A stretch of 64,000 nt of DNA. Source: Aquabacterium fontiphilum (GTDB lineage: Bacteria; Pseudomonadota; Gammaproteobacteria; Burkholderiales; Burkholderiaceae_C). Every line of letters begins with the position of its first letter. Positions within the stretch are counted from its first letter, which is position 1. This document shows, piece by piece, positions 37,675-47,606 of this stretch. The stretch is from contig NZ_JAAAPN010000003.1 in the NCBI RefSeq assembly GCF_009909205.1, positions 292,195-356,194 of the forward strand, in the 5' to 3' direction. A program made the position numbers and the translations under genes. The notes under the pieces are model-generated. The model was not told the DNA's origin, searched no databases, and saw nothing but the letters and a program-made list of their open reading frames with translations.

Positions 37675-38174
37675 TTCTTCGAAACCTGGACCTTGCCCTT
37701 CATGCCCGCCTCGTAGTGACCAGGAATCAAGCACGCGAAATTCACTGTCCCGGCTTTAGTGAACTGCCAGACGATTTCACCTTGCTGCCCAGGCGCAATG
37801 GTCACCTTGTTGGGCTCGTCGTGCTCCATGTTCGGGAACTTCTTCATCAGCTCCAAATGCTCCAAAAGTTCCTTTTCGGTCCCCAGGTTCATCTCGTGCT
37901 TGATCTGGCCTGCGTTTCTGACGACGAAGCGCACTGTTTCGCCCTGCTTGACTTGAATCGATGCAGGTTCAAATCGCATCTTGTCGCTCATCGAAACCTT
38001 GATCGTTCTGGTGACTTTCGATGCCCGACCAGGCTTGCCGATGGCGGTTTCTTCAGCGGCCTGGGTTCCTGCACCATGGTCATGCGCATGGTCTCCCCCA
38101 GCAAATGCGGAAGCGGACAGCGTCAAGCAAGTTGCAGCAATGAAGTGGGTGGCGAATCGACGTTTGTTCATCAT
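37671..38174 (-). CDS. Periplasmic cupredoxin
   Basis: The 167-residue protein has a signal peptide ending SAFA, a His-rich linker (GGDHAHDHG) and a type-1 copper domain with ligands His93, Cys148, His153 and Met158 (IKHEMNLG; NFACLIPGHYEAGMKG). It probably exchanges electrons or copper with the multicopper oxidase encoded 27 bp upstream. The stop overlaps the DUF411 start. Confidence 0.9.
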   Translation of the reverse strand: MMNKRRFATHFIAATCLTLSASAFAGGDHAHDHGAGTQAAEETAIGKPGRASKVTRTIKVSMSDKMRFEPASIQVKQGETVRFVVRNAGQIKHEMNLGTEKELLEHLELMKKFPNMEHDEPNKVTIAPGQQGEIVWQFTKAGTVNFACLIPGHYEAGMKGKVQVSKK

Positions 38175-38201
38175 GAAAAATCCGTATCAAGAGGTTGAGA
38201 A

Positions 38202-39614
38202 TCAGTGATCGCTGTGAGACGTCGGCTTGCGGGCTCGCACCTCGACAGCCTTGTCAGGCTTCTTGGCCCGGGGCATAGATTGCCCACCTTCAGACTTGAA
38301 TCTGGCAGGCTCACTCAAGGGGCCGGTATATTCATGTGCCACGGTGCCTGCAGGATGCTTAAACCAACCAGGGTCCTTGTAGTCGCCATGCTTTTGGTTC
38401 TTGCGAACCTTGACGACACTGAACATGCCGCCCATCTCGACCGAGCCAAAAGGCCCTTCGCCAGTCATCATGGGTACCGTGTTGTCAGGTATCGGCATTT
38501 CCATCTCGGTCATGTCGGCCATCCCACGCTCGCCCATGACCATGTACTCAGGCAAAAGGCCCTTGATCTTTTTGGCAACGCCACGGTGATCCACACCAAT
38601 CAGATTTGGAACGTCATGCCCCATGGCGTTCATGGTGTGATGGCTCTTGTGGCAGTGAAAAGCCCAGTCCCCCTCCTCATCGGCCAAAAACTCGATCTGC
38701 CGCATTTGCCCAACGGCAACGTCGGTGGTCACCTCGTACCAGCGAGTGCTCTTCGGCGTCGGACCACCATCGGTGCCTGTCACCAAGAATTCATGTCCAT
38801 GCAAATGGATGGGGTGGTTCGTCATCGTGAGATTGCCAACCCGGATGCGCACTTTGTCGTTGAGTCGAACGTTGAGCGAGTCGACCCCGGGAAAGATGCG
38901 GCTGTTCCACGCCCACAGATTGAAGTCAAGCATGGTCATCGTCTTGGGGGTGTAACTGCCCGGATCGATGTCAAAAGCATTGAGCAAGAAGCAGAAGTCT
39001 CTGTTGACCTCATCGATCAACGGGTGCTTGTTCTTCGGGTGCGTGACCCAAAACCCCATCATGCCCATGGCCATCTGTGTCATTTCGTCGGCATGGGGGT
39101 GATACATGAACGTTCCTGGACGACGTGCCACGAACTCGTAAACGTAGGTCTTCCCCACAGGAATGGCGGGCTGATTCAAACCGGCCACACCGTCCATGCC
39201 GTTGGGCAGCCGCTGTCCATGCCAATGGATGCTCGTGTGCTCAGGCAACCGATTGGTGACATAAAGCCGAACACGGTCGCCTTCAACCACCTCAATGGTG
39301 GGCCCCGGGCTTTGCCCGTTGTACCCCCACAGGTGTGCCTTGAAGCCTGGCGCCATCTCTCTCACCACGGGCTCGGCAACCAAATGGAACTCCTTGACGC
39401 CTTGGTTCATCCGCCAAGGCAAAGTCCAGCCATTCAAGGTCACCACAGGGTTGTAAGAACGCCCTGTTTCAGGAACGAGAGGAGCCATGGTGTCCGAACT
39501 GGTCTGAATCACCGGCTCAGGCAAAGCGGCCATCGCCACGCGACTGACGGCACTGGCTGCCACGGCGCCACCAGCAATGCCAGCCATCCTGAAAAAATCT
39601 CTTCTTGACGACAT
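38202..39614 (-). CDS. Tat-exported multicopper oxidase (CopA/CueO-like)
   Basis: The 470-residue enzyme begins with a Tat signal (SRRDFFRMAGIAGG) and shows the four copper-ligand blocks in order: IHWHGQ, MYHPHADEM, NHPIHLHGHEF and FHCHKSHHTM. It should oxidise Cu(I) to the less toxic Cu(II) in the periplasm. The C-terminal part has Met-rich runs (MTEMEMPIPDNTVPMMTGE) that likely bind substrate copper. ATG 39614 follows AAAGGA. It is coupled to the TolC-type gene upstream. Confidence 0.92.
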   Translation of the reverse strand: MSSRRDFFRMAGIAGGAVAASAVSRVAMAALPEPVIQTSSDTMAPLVPETGRSYNPVVTLNGWTLPWRMNQGVKEFHLVAEPVVREMAPGFKAHLWGYNGQSPGPTIEVVEGDRVRLYVTNRLPEHTSIHWHGQRLPNGMDGVAGLNQPAIPVGKTYVYEFVARRPGTFMYHPHADEMTQMAMGMMGFWVTHPKNKHPLIDEVNRDFCFLLNAFDIDPGSYTPKTMTMLDFNLWAWNSRIFPGVDSLNVRLNDKVRIRVGNLTMTNHPIHLHGHEFLVTGTDGGPTPKSTRWYEVTTDVAVGQMRQIEFLADEEGDWAFHCHKSHHTMNAMGHDVPNLIGVDHRGVAKKIKGLLPEYMVMGERGMADMTEMEMPIPDNTVPMMTGEGPFGSVEMGGMFSVVKVRKNQKHGDYKDPGWFKHPAGTVAHEYTGPLSEPARFKSEGGQSMPRAKKPDKAVEVRARKPTSHSDH

Positions 39615-39628
39615 CTTTGTTCCTTTGA

Positions 39629-41059
39629 TCAATGACCGCCACCGGCGCTGGGAGCTGCGCCGCCGACGGACAAGGTGGTACTGGTGGGGCGCCCGATCAG
39701 AGATGCCTGCATCGCGGCGTCGGCCAACCAGAACTGTTGTTCAGCATCGATGGCGGCAATCACAGTTTCCACTTGATCCCGGTAGTCGGCCAGCAACTCG
39801 AATACACCGATGAGCATGCCGTTGTAGCGAAGCTGGTTCTCATCCGAGATGACCTTGCGCAAAGGCAGAACCTCGTCTCTGTAATGCCTGGCGACGTCGT
39901 AAGCAGCTCGATAAGCCGAATAGCTCTCTCGCAGGTTGGAGCCTGCTGAGCGTATGACGGCCTCAAGCTGATTGGCCGCAGCCAAAGTACGCGCATTGAA
40001 GGCGTCGCGCTGCATACCGCCCCAGTCAAAAATTGGCAGTCGCAAGGCCAACTCATAACCTCTGGCAGTGGAACTTGTTCCCGCTGCGTTATCAAATTTG
40101 GTGTTCCTGCGGGCGGTCAACTCGATGTCGGTAAACGAGTTCACCAGTTCAAGACCCTGAGCCTTGGCATACGCATCGAAATTGCTCTGGGCCAAGCGAA
40201 TATCCAGTCGAGATTGAGACGCCTGCGCACTGAATGCCTTCGGATTCACCGGTTCCTTGGGTAAGTCGGGGAGACGATCTGGAAGCCTCAGTTGATCGAC
40301 TTGGGCATCGTTCAAACCAAGCAGACGTACCAACTCCTCTCTGGCCGCCGTGTTCAGATGGCTTACAGAGGCCAACCGGGTTGCTGCGTCGGCATAAAAG
40401 GCCTGTTGCCTGGCGCGCGAAACTCGGTTGAAGTTGCCGACCGCTTGCATACGCTGCGCCAGTTCTGCGCTTGCTTGGGATGCCTCATAGACCTGTTCGG
40501 CATACTTGAGCGTCTGTTGAGCGGCCACAGCACGGACCCAAGCCTGGCGGACCAAGGTCACCTGATCCACGACGTCTGCTGCCAGCTTCACCTGTGCTTG
40601 ATCGATTCGTCGGCTGGCGGCACTTTGTCGCCAAGGTAAAGAGATGAGGTCAAGCAAACCAAAGGACAATGCGCGCCCCAACTCCAGCTCATCGCCAGCG
40701 CGCAAGCGCTCAAAACTGAACACCGGATTGGCGATGCGGCCTGACTGAGCCGTCTGAGCTGCTTCAGCCCAACTCTGCGCCAGCAGGGCTTGCATGGAAG
40801 GACTATTGACCAACGCCAACTCCACTGCTTGCGACTGGCTCAAAGGCTTTTCCAACAGAGAGTGGGCTCGTCCGCGGAGTTTTGTCTTTTCAGAATCGTT
40901 CGTCGCCAGCGACAGATTCCCCTGCGTGAAGCCCGAGGTTTCGTCGTTGATGCGCTTGACCGATTGACCAATGTCGATGCTCGCACAACCCGAGAGAACA
41001 CCCAAACCGATCGCAGCGACACCCGCTCTCAGCGGTACTCGATTGAACAGCCTTTTCAT
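39629..41059 (-). CDS. TolC-family outer-membrane efflux lipoprotein
   Basis: The 476-residue protein has a lipoprotein signal (LGVLSGCAS, Cys near residue 25) and the two helical TolC repeats. Unlike the other two TolC proteins in the window, it is not next to an RND pump; its operon partners are a multicopper oxidase, cupredoxin, DUF411 and CusF-like protein, an arrangement in which the outer-membrane protein may serve copper export with a distant pump. Its start overlaps the previous gene by 4 bp. Confidence 0.88.
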   Translation of the reverse strand: MKRLFNRVPLRAGVAAIGLGVLSGCASIDIGQSVKRINDETSGFTQGNLSLATNDSEKTKLRGRAHSLLEKPLSQSQAVELALVNSPSMQALLAQSWAEAAQTAQSGRIANPVFSFERLRAGDELELGRALSFGLLDLISLPWRQSAASRRIDQAQVKLAADVVDQVTLVRQAWVRAVAAQQTLKYAEQVYEASQASAELAQRMQAVGNFNRVSRARQQAFYADAATRLASVSHLNTAAREELVRLLGLNDAQVDQLRLPDRLPDLPKEPVNPKAFSAQASQSRLDIRLAQSNFDAYAKAQGLELVNSFTDIELTARRNTKFDNAAGTSSTARGYELALRLPIFDWGGMQRDAFNARTLAAANQLEAVIRSAGSNLRESYSAYRAAYDVARHYRDEVLPLRKVISDENQLRYNGMLIGVFELLADYRDQVETVIAAIDAEQQFWLADAAMQASLIGRPTSTTLSVGGAAPSAGGGH

Positions 41060-41385
41060 CGACGGCTCTCCCCATGACCTGCGTGCGGATCATCGCGTTC
41101 AGACTCGCTGCTCGGTTTGATGTTGGGACCACCACGCGACTCTCGTGCGTAAGCTCGCCAACCACCAATGCGACCGACCAAGTCGTTGGACTCTTTCCAG
41201 GCCGCGAGAACCGGATCGGAAAAGCCCTGGTAGCTGCCAATAGGGGATCGGTAGGTCACCATGAATTCAGGTGGCGCGATTGGTTCAGCACTGGCAGGCT
41301 GCTGGGCTTGGGTCAGCCCCCCCATGGCTAACAGCACCAGACCCAGTGCGGGGCGAACAACATAGGACGATTGGGCCAATAGCAT
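41056..41385 (-). CDS. Small exported protein heading the copper operon
   Basis: The 109-residue protein has an N-terminal signal peptide (VVRPALGLVLLAMGGLTQA) and a short mature part containing FMVTYRSPIGSYQGF, DPVLAAWKESNDLVGRIGGW and a HAGHG tail. GAGGA precedes ATG 41385. It is the first gene of the leftward operon and is coupled to the TolC lipoprotein. No domain is recognised; the context points to copper handling. Confidence 0.7.
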   Translation of the reverse strand: MLLAQSSYVVRPALGLVLLAMGGLTQAQQPASAEPIAPPEFMVTYRSPIGSYQGFSDPVLAAWKESNDLVGRIGGWRAYARESRGGPNIKPSSESERDDPHAGHGESRR

Positions 41386-41450
41386 GTCTTCCTCTTGGCA
41401 AGCTGTGATTTCAAGCTGCCATTGTGCTCAGGTCAGCCTGTCGAGAACAT

Positions 41451-41484
41451 GTTTCGCAGATGACAGTTTTGTCATCTGCGAAAC
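41451..41484. promoter_or_regulatory. CusR/CopR-type inverted repeat between divergent operons
   Basis: A perfect 15-nt inverted repeat (GTTTCGCAGATGACA / TGTCATCTGCGAAAC) with a 4-nt centre. The inner TGACA-N4-TGTCA matches the core of the CusR box. It sits midway between the copper operon (start 41385) and the response regulator (start 41536), so one site may control both. Confidence 0.75.
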
Positions 41485-41535
41485 GCACGTCAGAATGGCG
41501 GCAAACTCATGCGCTGGCAGGAACTGGAGATCACC

Positions 41536-42225
41536 GTGCGCATCTTGATCGTAGAAGACGAACCAAAGACCGGGGAGTACCTGCGCCAAGGGCTCAGCGA
41601 AGCAGGGTTTGTTGTCGATCTGGCGACCAACGGCCCCGACGGGATTCACCTCGCCAAACACGGTGCGCACGATCTGGTGATCCTGGACGTCATGCTGCCA
41701 GGTCTCAACGGGTGGCAAGTGCTGAGCACCTTGCGTCAGCAAGGCCTGGAAATGCCTGTCTTATTTTTGACAGCCCGCGATCAAGTCGAGGATCGTGTCA
41801 AAGGGCTGGAGTTGGGCGCCGATGATTACCTCATCAAACCGTTCTCGTTCGCGGAGTTGCTGGCGCGGGTTCGAATCATCCTGCGCAGGGGGCGGCAGCA
41901 TGGTGACGGCCCAACGTTGTGCGTTGCTGATCTTGAGATGGATCTCTTGCGACGACGCGTGACCAGAGGTGGCGTGAGGATCGACTTGACGGCCAAAGAG
42001 TTCGGTCTTCTGGAGCTACTGATGCGGCGACAAGGTGAGGTGCTGCCGCGTTCTCTCATCGCATCGCAAGTGTGGGACATGAACTTCGACAGCGATACCA
42101 ACGTGATCGAGGTGGCCATTCGACGCCTGAGGGTCAAAATCGACGAAGGCCAAAACATGAAGTTGATTCAAACAGTACGAGGAATGGGGTACGTTCTCGA
42201 AGAGCCTGGAAGGTCTGCTCAGTGA
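41536..42225 (+). CDS. cusR: OmpR-family copper response regulator (CusR/CopR-like)
   Basis: The 229-residue regulator has a receiver domain ([15 protein letters not shown], phospho-acceptor Asp51 in [12 protein letters not shown]) and a winged-helix DNA-binding domain ([28 protein letters not shown]). The GTG at 41536 is preferred because GGAG lies 6 nt upstream and it gives the canonical MRILIVEDE start; ATG 41509 is the alternative. Stop and cusS start overlap (GTGA). Confidence 0.92.
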   Translation: MRILIVEDEPKTGEYLRQGLSEAGFVVDLATNGPDGIHLAKHGAHDLVILDVMLPGLNGWQVLSTLRQQGLEMPVLFLTARDQVEDRVKGLELGADDYLIKPFSFAELLARVRIILRRGRQHGDGPTLCVADLEMDLLRRRVTRGGVRIDLTAKEFGLLELLMRRQGEVLPRSLIASQVWDMNFDSDTNVIEVAIRRLRVKIDEGQNMKLIQTVRGMGYVLEEPGRSAQ

Positions 42226-43637
42226 AGATCGAACGACTGAAGGCGTTGTCACTGACCGCTCGCTTGACATTGTTCTTCACCTTGACGTCCGTGTGCATTG
42301 TGCTGGGCTTGGGCAGCCTGCTTATGTACGCTGCAGACCAGCATTTCATCGATTTGGACCGCTTCACCCTCAGTGACAAGCAACTCCTCATCAAGGACAT
42401 CCTAACGAAGTCGCGCTCTCAAGATGACGCCCGCAAAAGATTGAGCGAGGCCTTGAATCACCACCACGGCATGTACATCTCTGCCAAAGGCATTGACGGA
42501 TCAACACTCTACAGTTCAGATCGGTTTTCTCCGCCTGGGCAAGTGGCGCCTGGGTTGAGCCAGCCTGACGAGCAGGTGATTCAAAGGTGGCAGAGTCAAG
42601 GGCGGGAATACCGGGCGCTTCGCATGCAGCAAAGCCCTGGATACGACCCCACCAACGCCCTTGACGTTGTTGTGGCCATTGACACGAAACACCACGACGA
42701 ATTCATCGCCCAACTCGGCCGAACCTTGGCGATTTACACGGTACTTGCGATGATCGCCAGCGGCATGTTCAGTTGGTTTGCTGCCCACCAGGGTCTTGCT
42801 CCGTTGAGGGCGATGAAATCGCGTGCTGCGACAGTTTCCGGGAGGCAACTTGACGAGCGGATGCCTGTCGGCTCAGTTCCCATTGAGATGGCCGATCTGG
42901 CAAAGGAACTCAACAGCATGTTGGACAGGCTGCAAAGTGATTTTCAGCGTTTGTCAGATTTCTCCTCTGATCTGGCGCATGAACTGCGCACACCTATCAG
43001 CAACTTGATGACACAAACACAGGTTGTCCTGTCATCGCAACGTGACACGGAGACCTATCGAGATACCCTGGCATCTAACGTCGAGGAGTTTCAGCGCTTG
43101 GCCAGAATGGTGTCAGACATGCTTTTTCTGGCCAAGACTGAACGCAGCTTTGCCATACCTCAAAAGGAGCATTTTCAAGCGTCATCAGAAATCCAGAAAC
43201 TCGTAGAGTTTTACGATGCCGTCGCGGAAGAAAAATTTATCCGCATCAACGTTGTGGGCGATGACCTGATCACAGGTGACAGGCTGATGTTCAGGAGGGC
43301 CGTCAGCAATCTGCTGTCAAATGCCCTTCGCCACACACCGAGCAGCGGAGACGTTTGCATCTCCGTGCGAAAAGCAGAGCCCTATATCGAGGTGGCTGTT
43401 GCCAATTCGGGCGAAGACATCGACCCCAAGGTTTTACCAAGGTTGTTCGATCGATTCTTCCGTGCAGACCCCGCTCGGGCTCACCCATCCAGCGACGGCG
43501 CAGGGCTGGGACTGTCCATCACGCGCGCCATTGTCGAAGCCCACAGCGGAAAAGTCGCCGTCACCTCAGAGCACGGGCGCACCTGCTTCACGCTGAGTTT
43601 CCCGGTGGGCGACAGGGCGAACCCGACCCACGCCTGA
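42222..43637 (+). CDS. cusS: Heavy-metal sensor histidine kinase (CusS-like)
   Basis: The 471-residue membrane kinase senses metal in the periplasm. Parts in order: TM1 (about 17-37), periplasmic sensor (about 40-165), TM2 (about 168-187), HAMP, dimerisation domain with His253 ([12 protein letters not shown]), and the ATPase domain ([24 protein letters not shown]). The GTG start at 42222 overlaps the regulator stop and has GGAAGG upstream. The lower GC content is shared with the surrounding copper genes. Confidence 0.92.
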   Translation: MKIERLKALSLTARLTLFFTLTSVCIVLGLGSLLMYAADQHFIDLDRFTLSDKQLLIKDILTKSRSQDDARKRLSEALNHHHGMYISAKGIDGSTLYSSDRFSPPGQVAPGLSQPDEQVIQRWQSQGREYRALRMQQSPGYDPTNALDVVVAIDTKHHDEFIAQLGRTLAIYTVLAMIASGMFSWFAAHQGLAPLRAMKSRAATVSGRQLDERMPVGSVPIEMADLAKELNSMLDRLQSDFQRLSDFSSDLAHELRTPISNLMTQTQVVLSSQRDTETYRDTLASNVEEFQRLARMVSDMLFLAKTERSFAIPQKEHFQASSEIQKLVEFYDAVAEEKFIRINVVGDDLITGDRLMFRRAVSNLLSNALRHTPSSGDVCISVRKAEPYIEVAVANSGEDIDPKVLPRLFDRFFRADPARAHPSSDGAGLGLSITRAIVEAHSGKVAVTSEHGRTCFTLSFPVGDRANPTHA

Positions 43638-43703
43638 CATGCTCATTCTGTTGTGGAATTGGCATCCAGGCACCCGGTGCCGCGCAATGCGCGCCCTCTG
43701 CCA

Positions 43704-43717
43704 TTGATCTAGATCAA
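43704..43717. promoter_or_regulatory. FNR/Anr-type box
   Basis: TTGAT-CTAG-ATCAA is a perfect match to the TTGAT-N4-ATCAA consensus of FNR/Anr regulators. It lies 130 bp before the Met/His-rich protein gene that leads to the copper ATPase, suggesting oxygen-dependent expression. Binding is inferred. Confidence 0.6.
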
Positions 43718-43847
43718 GCTGGCTGGCGTTAATGGCCTCAATGACACCAAGATAACAAACCTGTAATCTCTGACTCACCTGCATGAAAGGTGCTGCCACT
43801 AAGCTGAACTCACCACAACCGTTCGCCTAGCGAATACTGGAGTCAGC

Positions 43848-44201
43848 ATGATCGTCAATCAACGCAACTTCTCTGCCGCAGCCCTGGTTTTTTTGGCACT
43901 GAACGGAATGGCCTTTGCACAATCAAAGGCAGAAGATCACTCGGCACATCACCCTGCGGCGTCGGCATCCGCGTCAGTTGTTGCCCCAAGCGCATCGACT
44001 TCGTCGGCCATGAGCGAGTCAATGGGCATGCACGCCCACATGGAAAAGCACCACGCCGAAATCCAGCGAATCATGAAGATCCGAGACTTCAAGAAGCGCC
44101 AGGAAGCCATGAATGAGCACATGAAAGCCATGAAGGAAAGCGGCTGTCCAATGATGAAGGACGGCATGGGCATGGGCCCGGCATCCGGTACGAAAAAGTG
44201 A
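43848..44201 (+). CDS. Met/His-rich periplasmic protein
   Basis: The 117-residue protein has a signal peptide ending MAFA, then a His/Ser/Ala linker (EDHSAHHPAASAS) and a helix rich in Met and His (SMGMHAHMEKHHAEIQRIMK, MNEHMKAMKESGCPMMKDGM). This composition fits a periplasmic Cu(I)-binding protein. GGAG precedes the ATG. It stands upstream of the DUF2933 and CopA genes on the same strand. No named family. Confidence 0.75.
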   Translation: MIVNQRNFSAAALVFLALNGMAFAQSKAEDHSAHHPAASASASVVAPSASTSSAMSESMGMHAHMEKHHAEIQRIMKIRDFKKRQEAMNEHMKAMKESGCPMMKDGMGMGPASGTKK

Positions 44202-44236
44202 TTTCCACGTAAACACTCGCAATACACGGAGCGCAA

Positions 44237-44512
44237 ATGACAAACGCACACACCCATCACCAAAGCAGCACTGGACGCCCATCGTTTCTGAGGTCCCCGC
44301 TCGGCGTAGCGTTGATCATGGTCGGCGCCATTCTGGCGTTCTTCGTATTGCGAGAGCACTGGTCGCATGTCGTGGGTAAGCTGCCCTATCTGTTGCTATT
44401 GGCATGCCCACTGATGCACCTGTTCGGGCATGGACATGGCGGTCACGGAGGGCAAAAGCACGGGTCTGACACGCCACAGAAATCGGCAGATTCTGGCAAG
44501 ACAACCCGATGA
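44237..44512 (+). CDS. DUF2933 family small membrane protein
   Basis: The 91-residue protein has one or two membrane helices (SPLGVALIMVGAILAFFVL; LPYLLLLACPLMHLF) followed by a His/Gly-rich tail (GHGHGGHGGQKHG). DUF2933 proteins are recurrent in copper and silver resistance loci; the His tail probably faces the periplasm or cytoplasm and binds metal. GGAG precedes the ATG. Confidence 0.85.
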   Translation: MTNAHTHHQSSTGRPSFLRSPLGVALIMVGAILAFFVLREHWSHVVGKLPYLLLLACPLMHLFGHGHGGHGGQKHGSDTPQKSADSGKTTR

Positions 44513-44612
44513 AGTGCATACAACGTGAGTTTGGAGCGGCCTACGAGGCCCATGCTTTCATCACACCAAGGTTCCTGCCGCGCTTTTTCCAATCACCGCT
44601 GGAGAGTTGCCC

Positions 44613-46973
44613 GTGAATGAAAATCACAGCCATCACCACTCACCAAGCGATAGCACCGCATTGCTTGACGACGAAGTCAAGGATCCAGTTTGTGGCATGA
44701 CGATCAGGCAGCAATCGGCACTGACCGAGAGCTACGCAGGCAAGATGTTCTTCTTCTGTAGCGAACGCTGCAAAGCCAAATTCCTCTCAAGCCCAGATCG
44801 GTTCGTCTTGCCAAACGAGGCGCAGCAGGCTGAAGCAACACCTCCTCAGTTACCAGCCTCGGAGCAACTCACAGGCGCCACCTATACCTGCCCCATGCAC
44901 CCGGAGGTTCGTCAGGACCACCCGGGAAACTGCCCCAAGTGCGGCATGACGCTGGAGCCCTTGCTTCCCATCCTGGATGACGACAACCCTGAATTGCGTG
45001 ACTTTCAGCAGCGCTTTTGGTGGACGCTTCCACTAACTGCCGTCGTATTCGTGCTGGCAATGTTCGGACACAACCTGGGGCTGATGGACATGACCGTCCA
45101 AAGCTGGGTGGAACTGATCCTGGCCACACCCATCGTGCTATGGGGCGGTTGGCCCTTCTTCTATCGGGGCTGGCTATCGGTGGTGCATCGCAGCCCCAAC
45201 ATGTGGACACTGATCGGCCTGGGCACTGGTGCGGCGTACTGGTACAGCGTCGTGGCCACCGCTGCGCCACAGGTCTTTCCTGCTTCTTTCATGGCGATGG
45301 GGCGTGTGGCGGTTTACTTTGAAGCCGCTGCCGTGATCATTTCTCTGACGCTGCTTGGACAGGTGCTTGAACTGAAAGCGCGCTCTCAAACGTCAGCTGC
45401 CATCAAGTCGCTCCTGGGTTTGGCGCCCAAGACAGCCAGGAGGCTAAAGCCTGACGGAACCGAAGAAGATGTACCGTTGTCCCATGTCCACGTGGGAGAC
45501 CGCTTGCGCGTAAGGCCCGGAGAGAAGGTTCCTGTGGACGGCGTCGTGGAGGAAGGCACGAGTGCCGTGGACGAATCCATGCTGACTGGTGAGCCCATTC
45601 CCGTGAGCAAACGATTAGGCGACAAGGTAATAGGCGCGACGCTCAATACCAACGGTGCGCTGATCATGCGCTCGGAGCGAGTTGGATCGGAGACCATGCT
45701 GTCGCAGATCGTGCAATTGGTGGCCCTGGCGCAGCGCTCCAAGGCCCCCATGCAACGCATGGCCGATGTCGTAGCCGGTTACTTCGTGATGGCCGTGATC
45801 AGCATTGCCCTCTTGACATTCTTTGGCTGGGGATTCTTCGGGCCTGATCCGAGCTGGGTGTACGGCCTGATCAACGCGGTATCTGTGCTGATCATCGCCT
45901 GCCCTTGTGCGCTGGGCTTGGCCACGCCCATGTCCATCATGGTAGCCACCGGAAAGGGAGCCACGCAAGGTGTGTTGTTCAGGGATGCTGCGGCCATCGA
46001 ACGCATGCGTCAGGTCAATGCATTGATCGTGGACAAGACGGGTACGCTCACAGAAGGCAAGCCAGCCTACGACCGCGCAGTGGCAGCGCCTGGCTGGGAC
46101 GCCACCGAAGTATTGAGGTTGGCAGCAAGCCTCGATCAAGGTAGCGAGCATCCACTTGCCGATGCCATCGTTCGAGCGGCTCGTGAACAGGGCCTGCTCT
46201 TGGACAAGCCGATCAATTTTGAATCTGGCACAGGCATTGGCGTACAAGGGGAGGTAGATGGTCATCGCTTGGCGCTGGGCAACACCACCCTCATGCAACA
46301 GATCGGGGCTCCCGTAGAGAAACTTGTTCCGCAGGCAGAAGCGTTGCGCGCGGAGGGCGCCAGCGTCATGTACCTGGCTGTCAATGGCCAGATTGCCGGC
46401 TTACTGGCTGTCTCTGACCCCATCAAATCAAGCACTCCTGAGGCACTGACCGTCCTTAGGGAGGCAGGTATCCGAATAGTGATGGCCACAGGCGACGGAC
46501 AGACCACAGCAAAAGCGGTCGGCGCACGGCTGGGTATCGATGAGGTTCATGGCGAGGTCAAGCCCGCAGACAAACTCTTGCTGGTCGAGCGCCTGCAGAA
46601 AGAGGGGTGCGTGGTGGCCATGGCGGGCGACGGTATCAACGATGCACCCGCGCTCGCTCGCGCGGATGTGGGTGTCGCGATGGGAACGGGTACAGATGTG
46701 GCCATGAACAGCGCCCAGATCACCCTGGTCAAAGGCGACCTTAGAGGGATTGCCACGGCGCGCATGCTATCCATGGCGACCGTGGCCAACATGAAGCAAA
46801 ACCTGGCTTTCGCGTTCGTTTACAACGCCTTGGGCATTCCCATCGCAGCGGGTTTGCTGTATCCCCTGACCGGGTGGCTGCTGTCCCCATTGATTGCGGC
46901 TCTGGCCATGAGCCTGAGCTCCGTGTCGGTGATCGGCAATGCCTTGCGACTGCAGCGATTCAAGAAGAACTGA
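44613..46973 (+). CDS. copA: Cu(I)/Ag(I)-exporting P1B-type ATPase with YHS and heavy-metal domains
   Basis: The 786-residue pump moves copper or silver from cytoplasm to periplasm. It lacks an HMA domain; instead it has a His stretch (HSHHH), a YHS-type domain ([10 protein letters not shown]...[11 protein letters not shown], about residues 24-65) and an HMBD zinc-ribbon-like segment ([10 protein letters not shown]...GNCPKCGM, about 91-112). The CPC motif is followed by ALGLATP, typical of copper ATPases. [17 protein letters not shown] and [10 protein letters not shown] are present. GTG 44613 has GGAG 8 nt upstream; TTG 44607 is the alternative. Confidence 0.94.
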   Translation: MNENHSHHHSPSDSTALLDDEVKDPVCGMTIRQQSALTESYAGKMFFFCSERCKAKFLSSPDRFVLPNEAQQAEATPPQLPASEQLTGATYTCPMHPEVRQDHPGNCPKCGMTLEPLLPILDDDNPELRDFQQRFWWTLPLTAVVFVLAMFGHNLGLMDMTVQSWVELILATPIVLWGGWPFFYRGWLSVVHRSPNMWTLIGLGTGAAYWYSVVATAAPQVFPASFMAMGRVAVYFEAAAVIISLTLLGQVLELKARSQTSAAIKSLLGLAPKTARRLKPDGTEEDVPLSHVHVGDRLRVRPGEKVPVDGVVEEGTSAVDESMLTGEPIPVSKRLGDKVIGATLNTNGALIMRSERVGSETMLSQIVQLVALAQRSKAPMQRMADVVAGYFVMAVISIALLTFFGWGFFGPDPSWVYGLINAVSVLIIACPCALGLATPMSIMVATGKGATQGVLFRDAAAIERMRQVNALIVDKTGTLTEGKPAYDRAVAAPGWDATEVLRLAASLDQGSEHPLADAIVRAAREQGLLLDKPINFESGTGIGVQGEVDGHRLALGNTTLMQQIGAPVEKLVPQAEALRAEGASVMYLAVNGQIAGLLAVSDPIKSSTPEALTVLREAGIRIVMATGDGQTTAKAVGARLGIDEVHGEVKPADKLLLVERLQKEGCVVAMAGDGINDAPALARADVGVAMGTGTDVAMNSAQITLVKGDLRGIATARMLSMATVANMKQNLAFAFVYNALGIPIAAGLLYPLTGWLLSPLIAALAMSLSSVSVIGNALRLQRFKKN

Positions 46974-47081
46974 CAGGGGCTTGCCATGTCCGAGCCATGA
47001 GGATTCATCCGCCCCATCTTAGCTCTGGCGAGGTCTGACAAACCTGCCAAGCACCATCCTTACCCTGATACACTTTGACCA

Positions 47082-47438
47082 ATGCGTCGCTGGATTGCCA
47101 TTTTCTTGCTGTGTTGGTTGCCTTTGCAGTCCCTCTGGGCGGCAGCGGCACCCTATTGCCAGCACGAACATTCGCCCCAGACAACGCATCTTGGGCACCA
47201 CCAGCATGAGCACAGCGAACTGAGTGTTGGTGACTTCCCGTCACCCGATGGTCAAACATCCAACGCCGACCACGCCGACTGCCACGCTTGCCATGGTCAC
47301 TGCGCAGCGTTGCCCCAATTTAAGAGCCTCACCCAGGTTGGCACGCCCAATCGTGGCCTGATGCTCGCTGAAGATGCCAGGGTGCCCGCTGCACCTGTGG
47401 CCTTGCCCGACCGCCCCAACTGGTCAAACCTCGCCTGA
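47082..47438 (+). CDS. czcI: CzcI-like small exported His/Cys-rich protein
   Basis: The 118-residue protein begins with the CzcI-type signal MRRWIAIFLLCWLPLQSLWA and continues AAAPYCQHEH, then many His and Cys residues (HLGHHQHEHSE, DHADCHACHGHC). Such proteins precede czcCBA operons and are regarded as regulators or metal binders in the periplasm. It is upstream of the TolC-type gene on the same strand. A similar protein lies at 54744-55100. Confidence 0.8.
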   Translation: MRRWIAIFLLCWLPLQSLWAAAAPYCQHEHSPQTTHLGHHQHEHSELSVGDFPSPDGQTSNADHADCHACHGHCAALPQFKSLTQVGTPNRGLMLAEDARVPAAPVALPDRPNWSNLA

Positions 47439-47606
47439 GCGGCGAGGTGCTGCCCCGGGGTTCGCGCCCCACAACCAGCCTGTCTTATCGCGTGTGATTG
47501 ACGCATTGGTGCCATGCCATTTGTGCGGCCCTTTTCGCCTTCAACGCCGTGAACCTGACCCTCGCCGATTCCTTCCACCTGTGGATTTTTCCCGGAGAAG
47601 AATCGG

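Noticed and set aside
38205..39608. Plus-strand frame of 467 codons
   Set aside because: It is antisense to the multicopper oxidase, which has all copper-ligand motifs.
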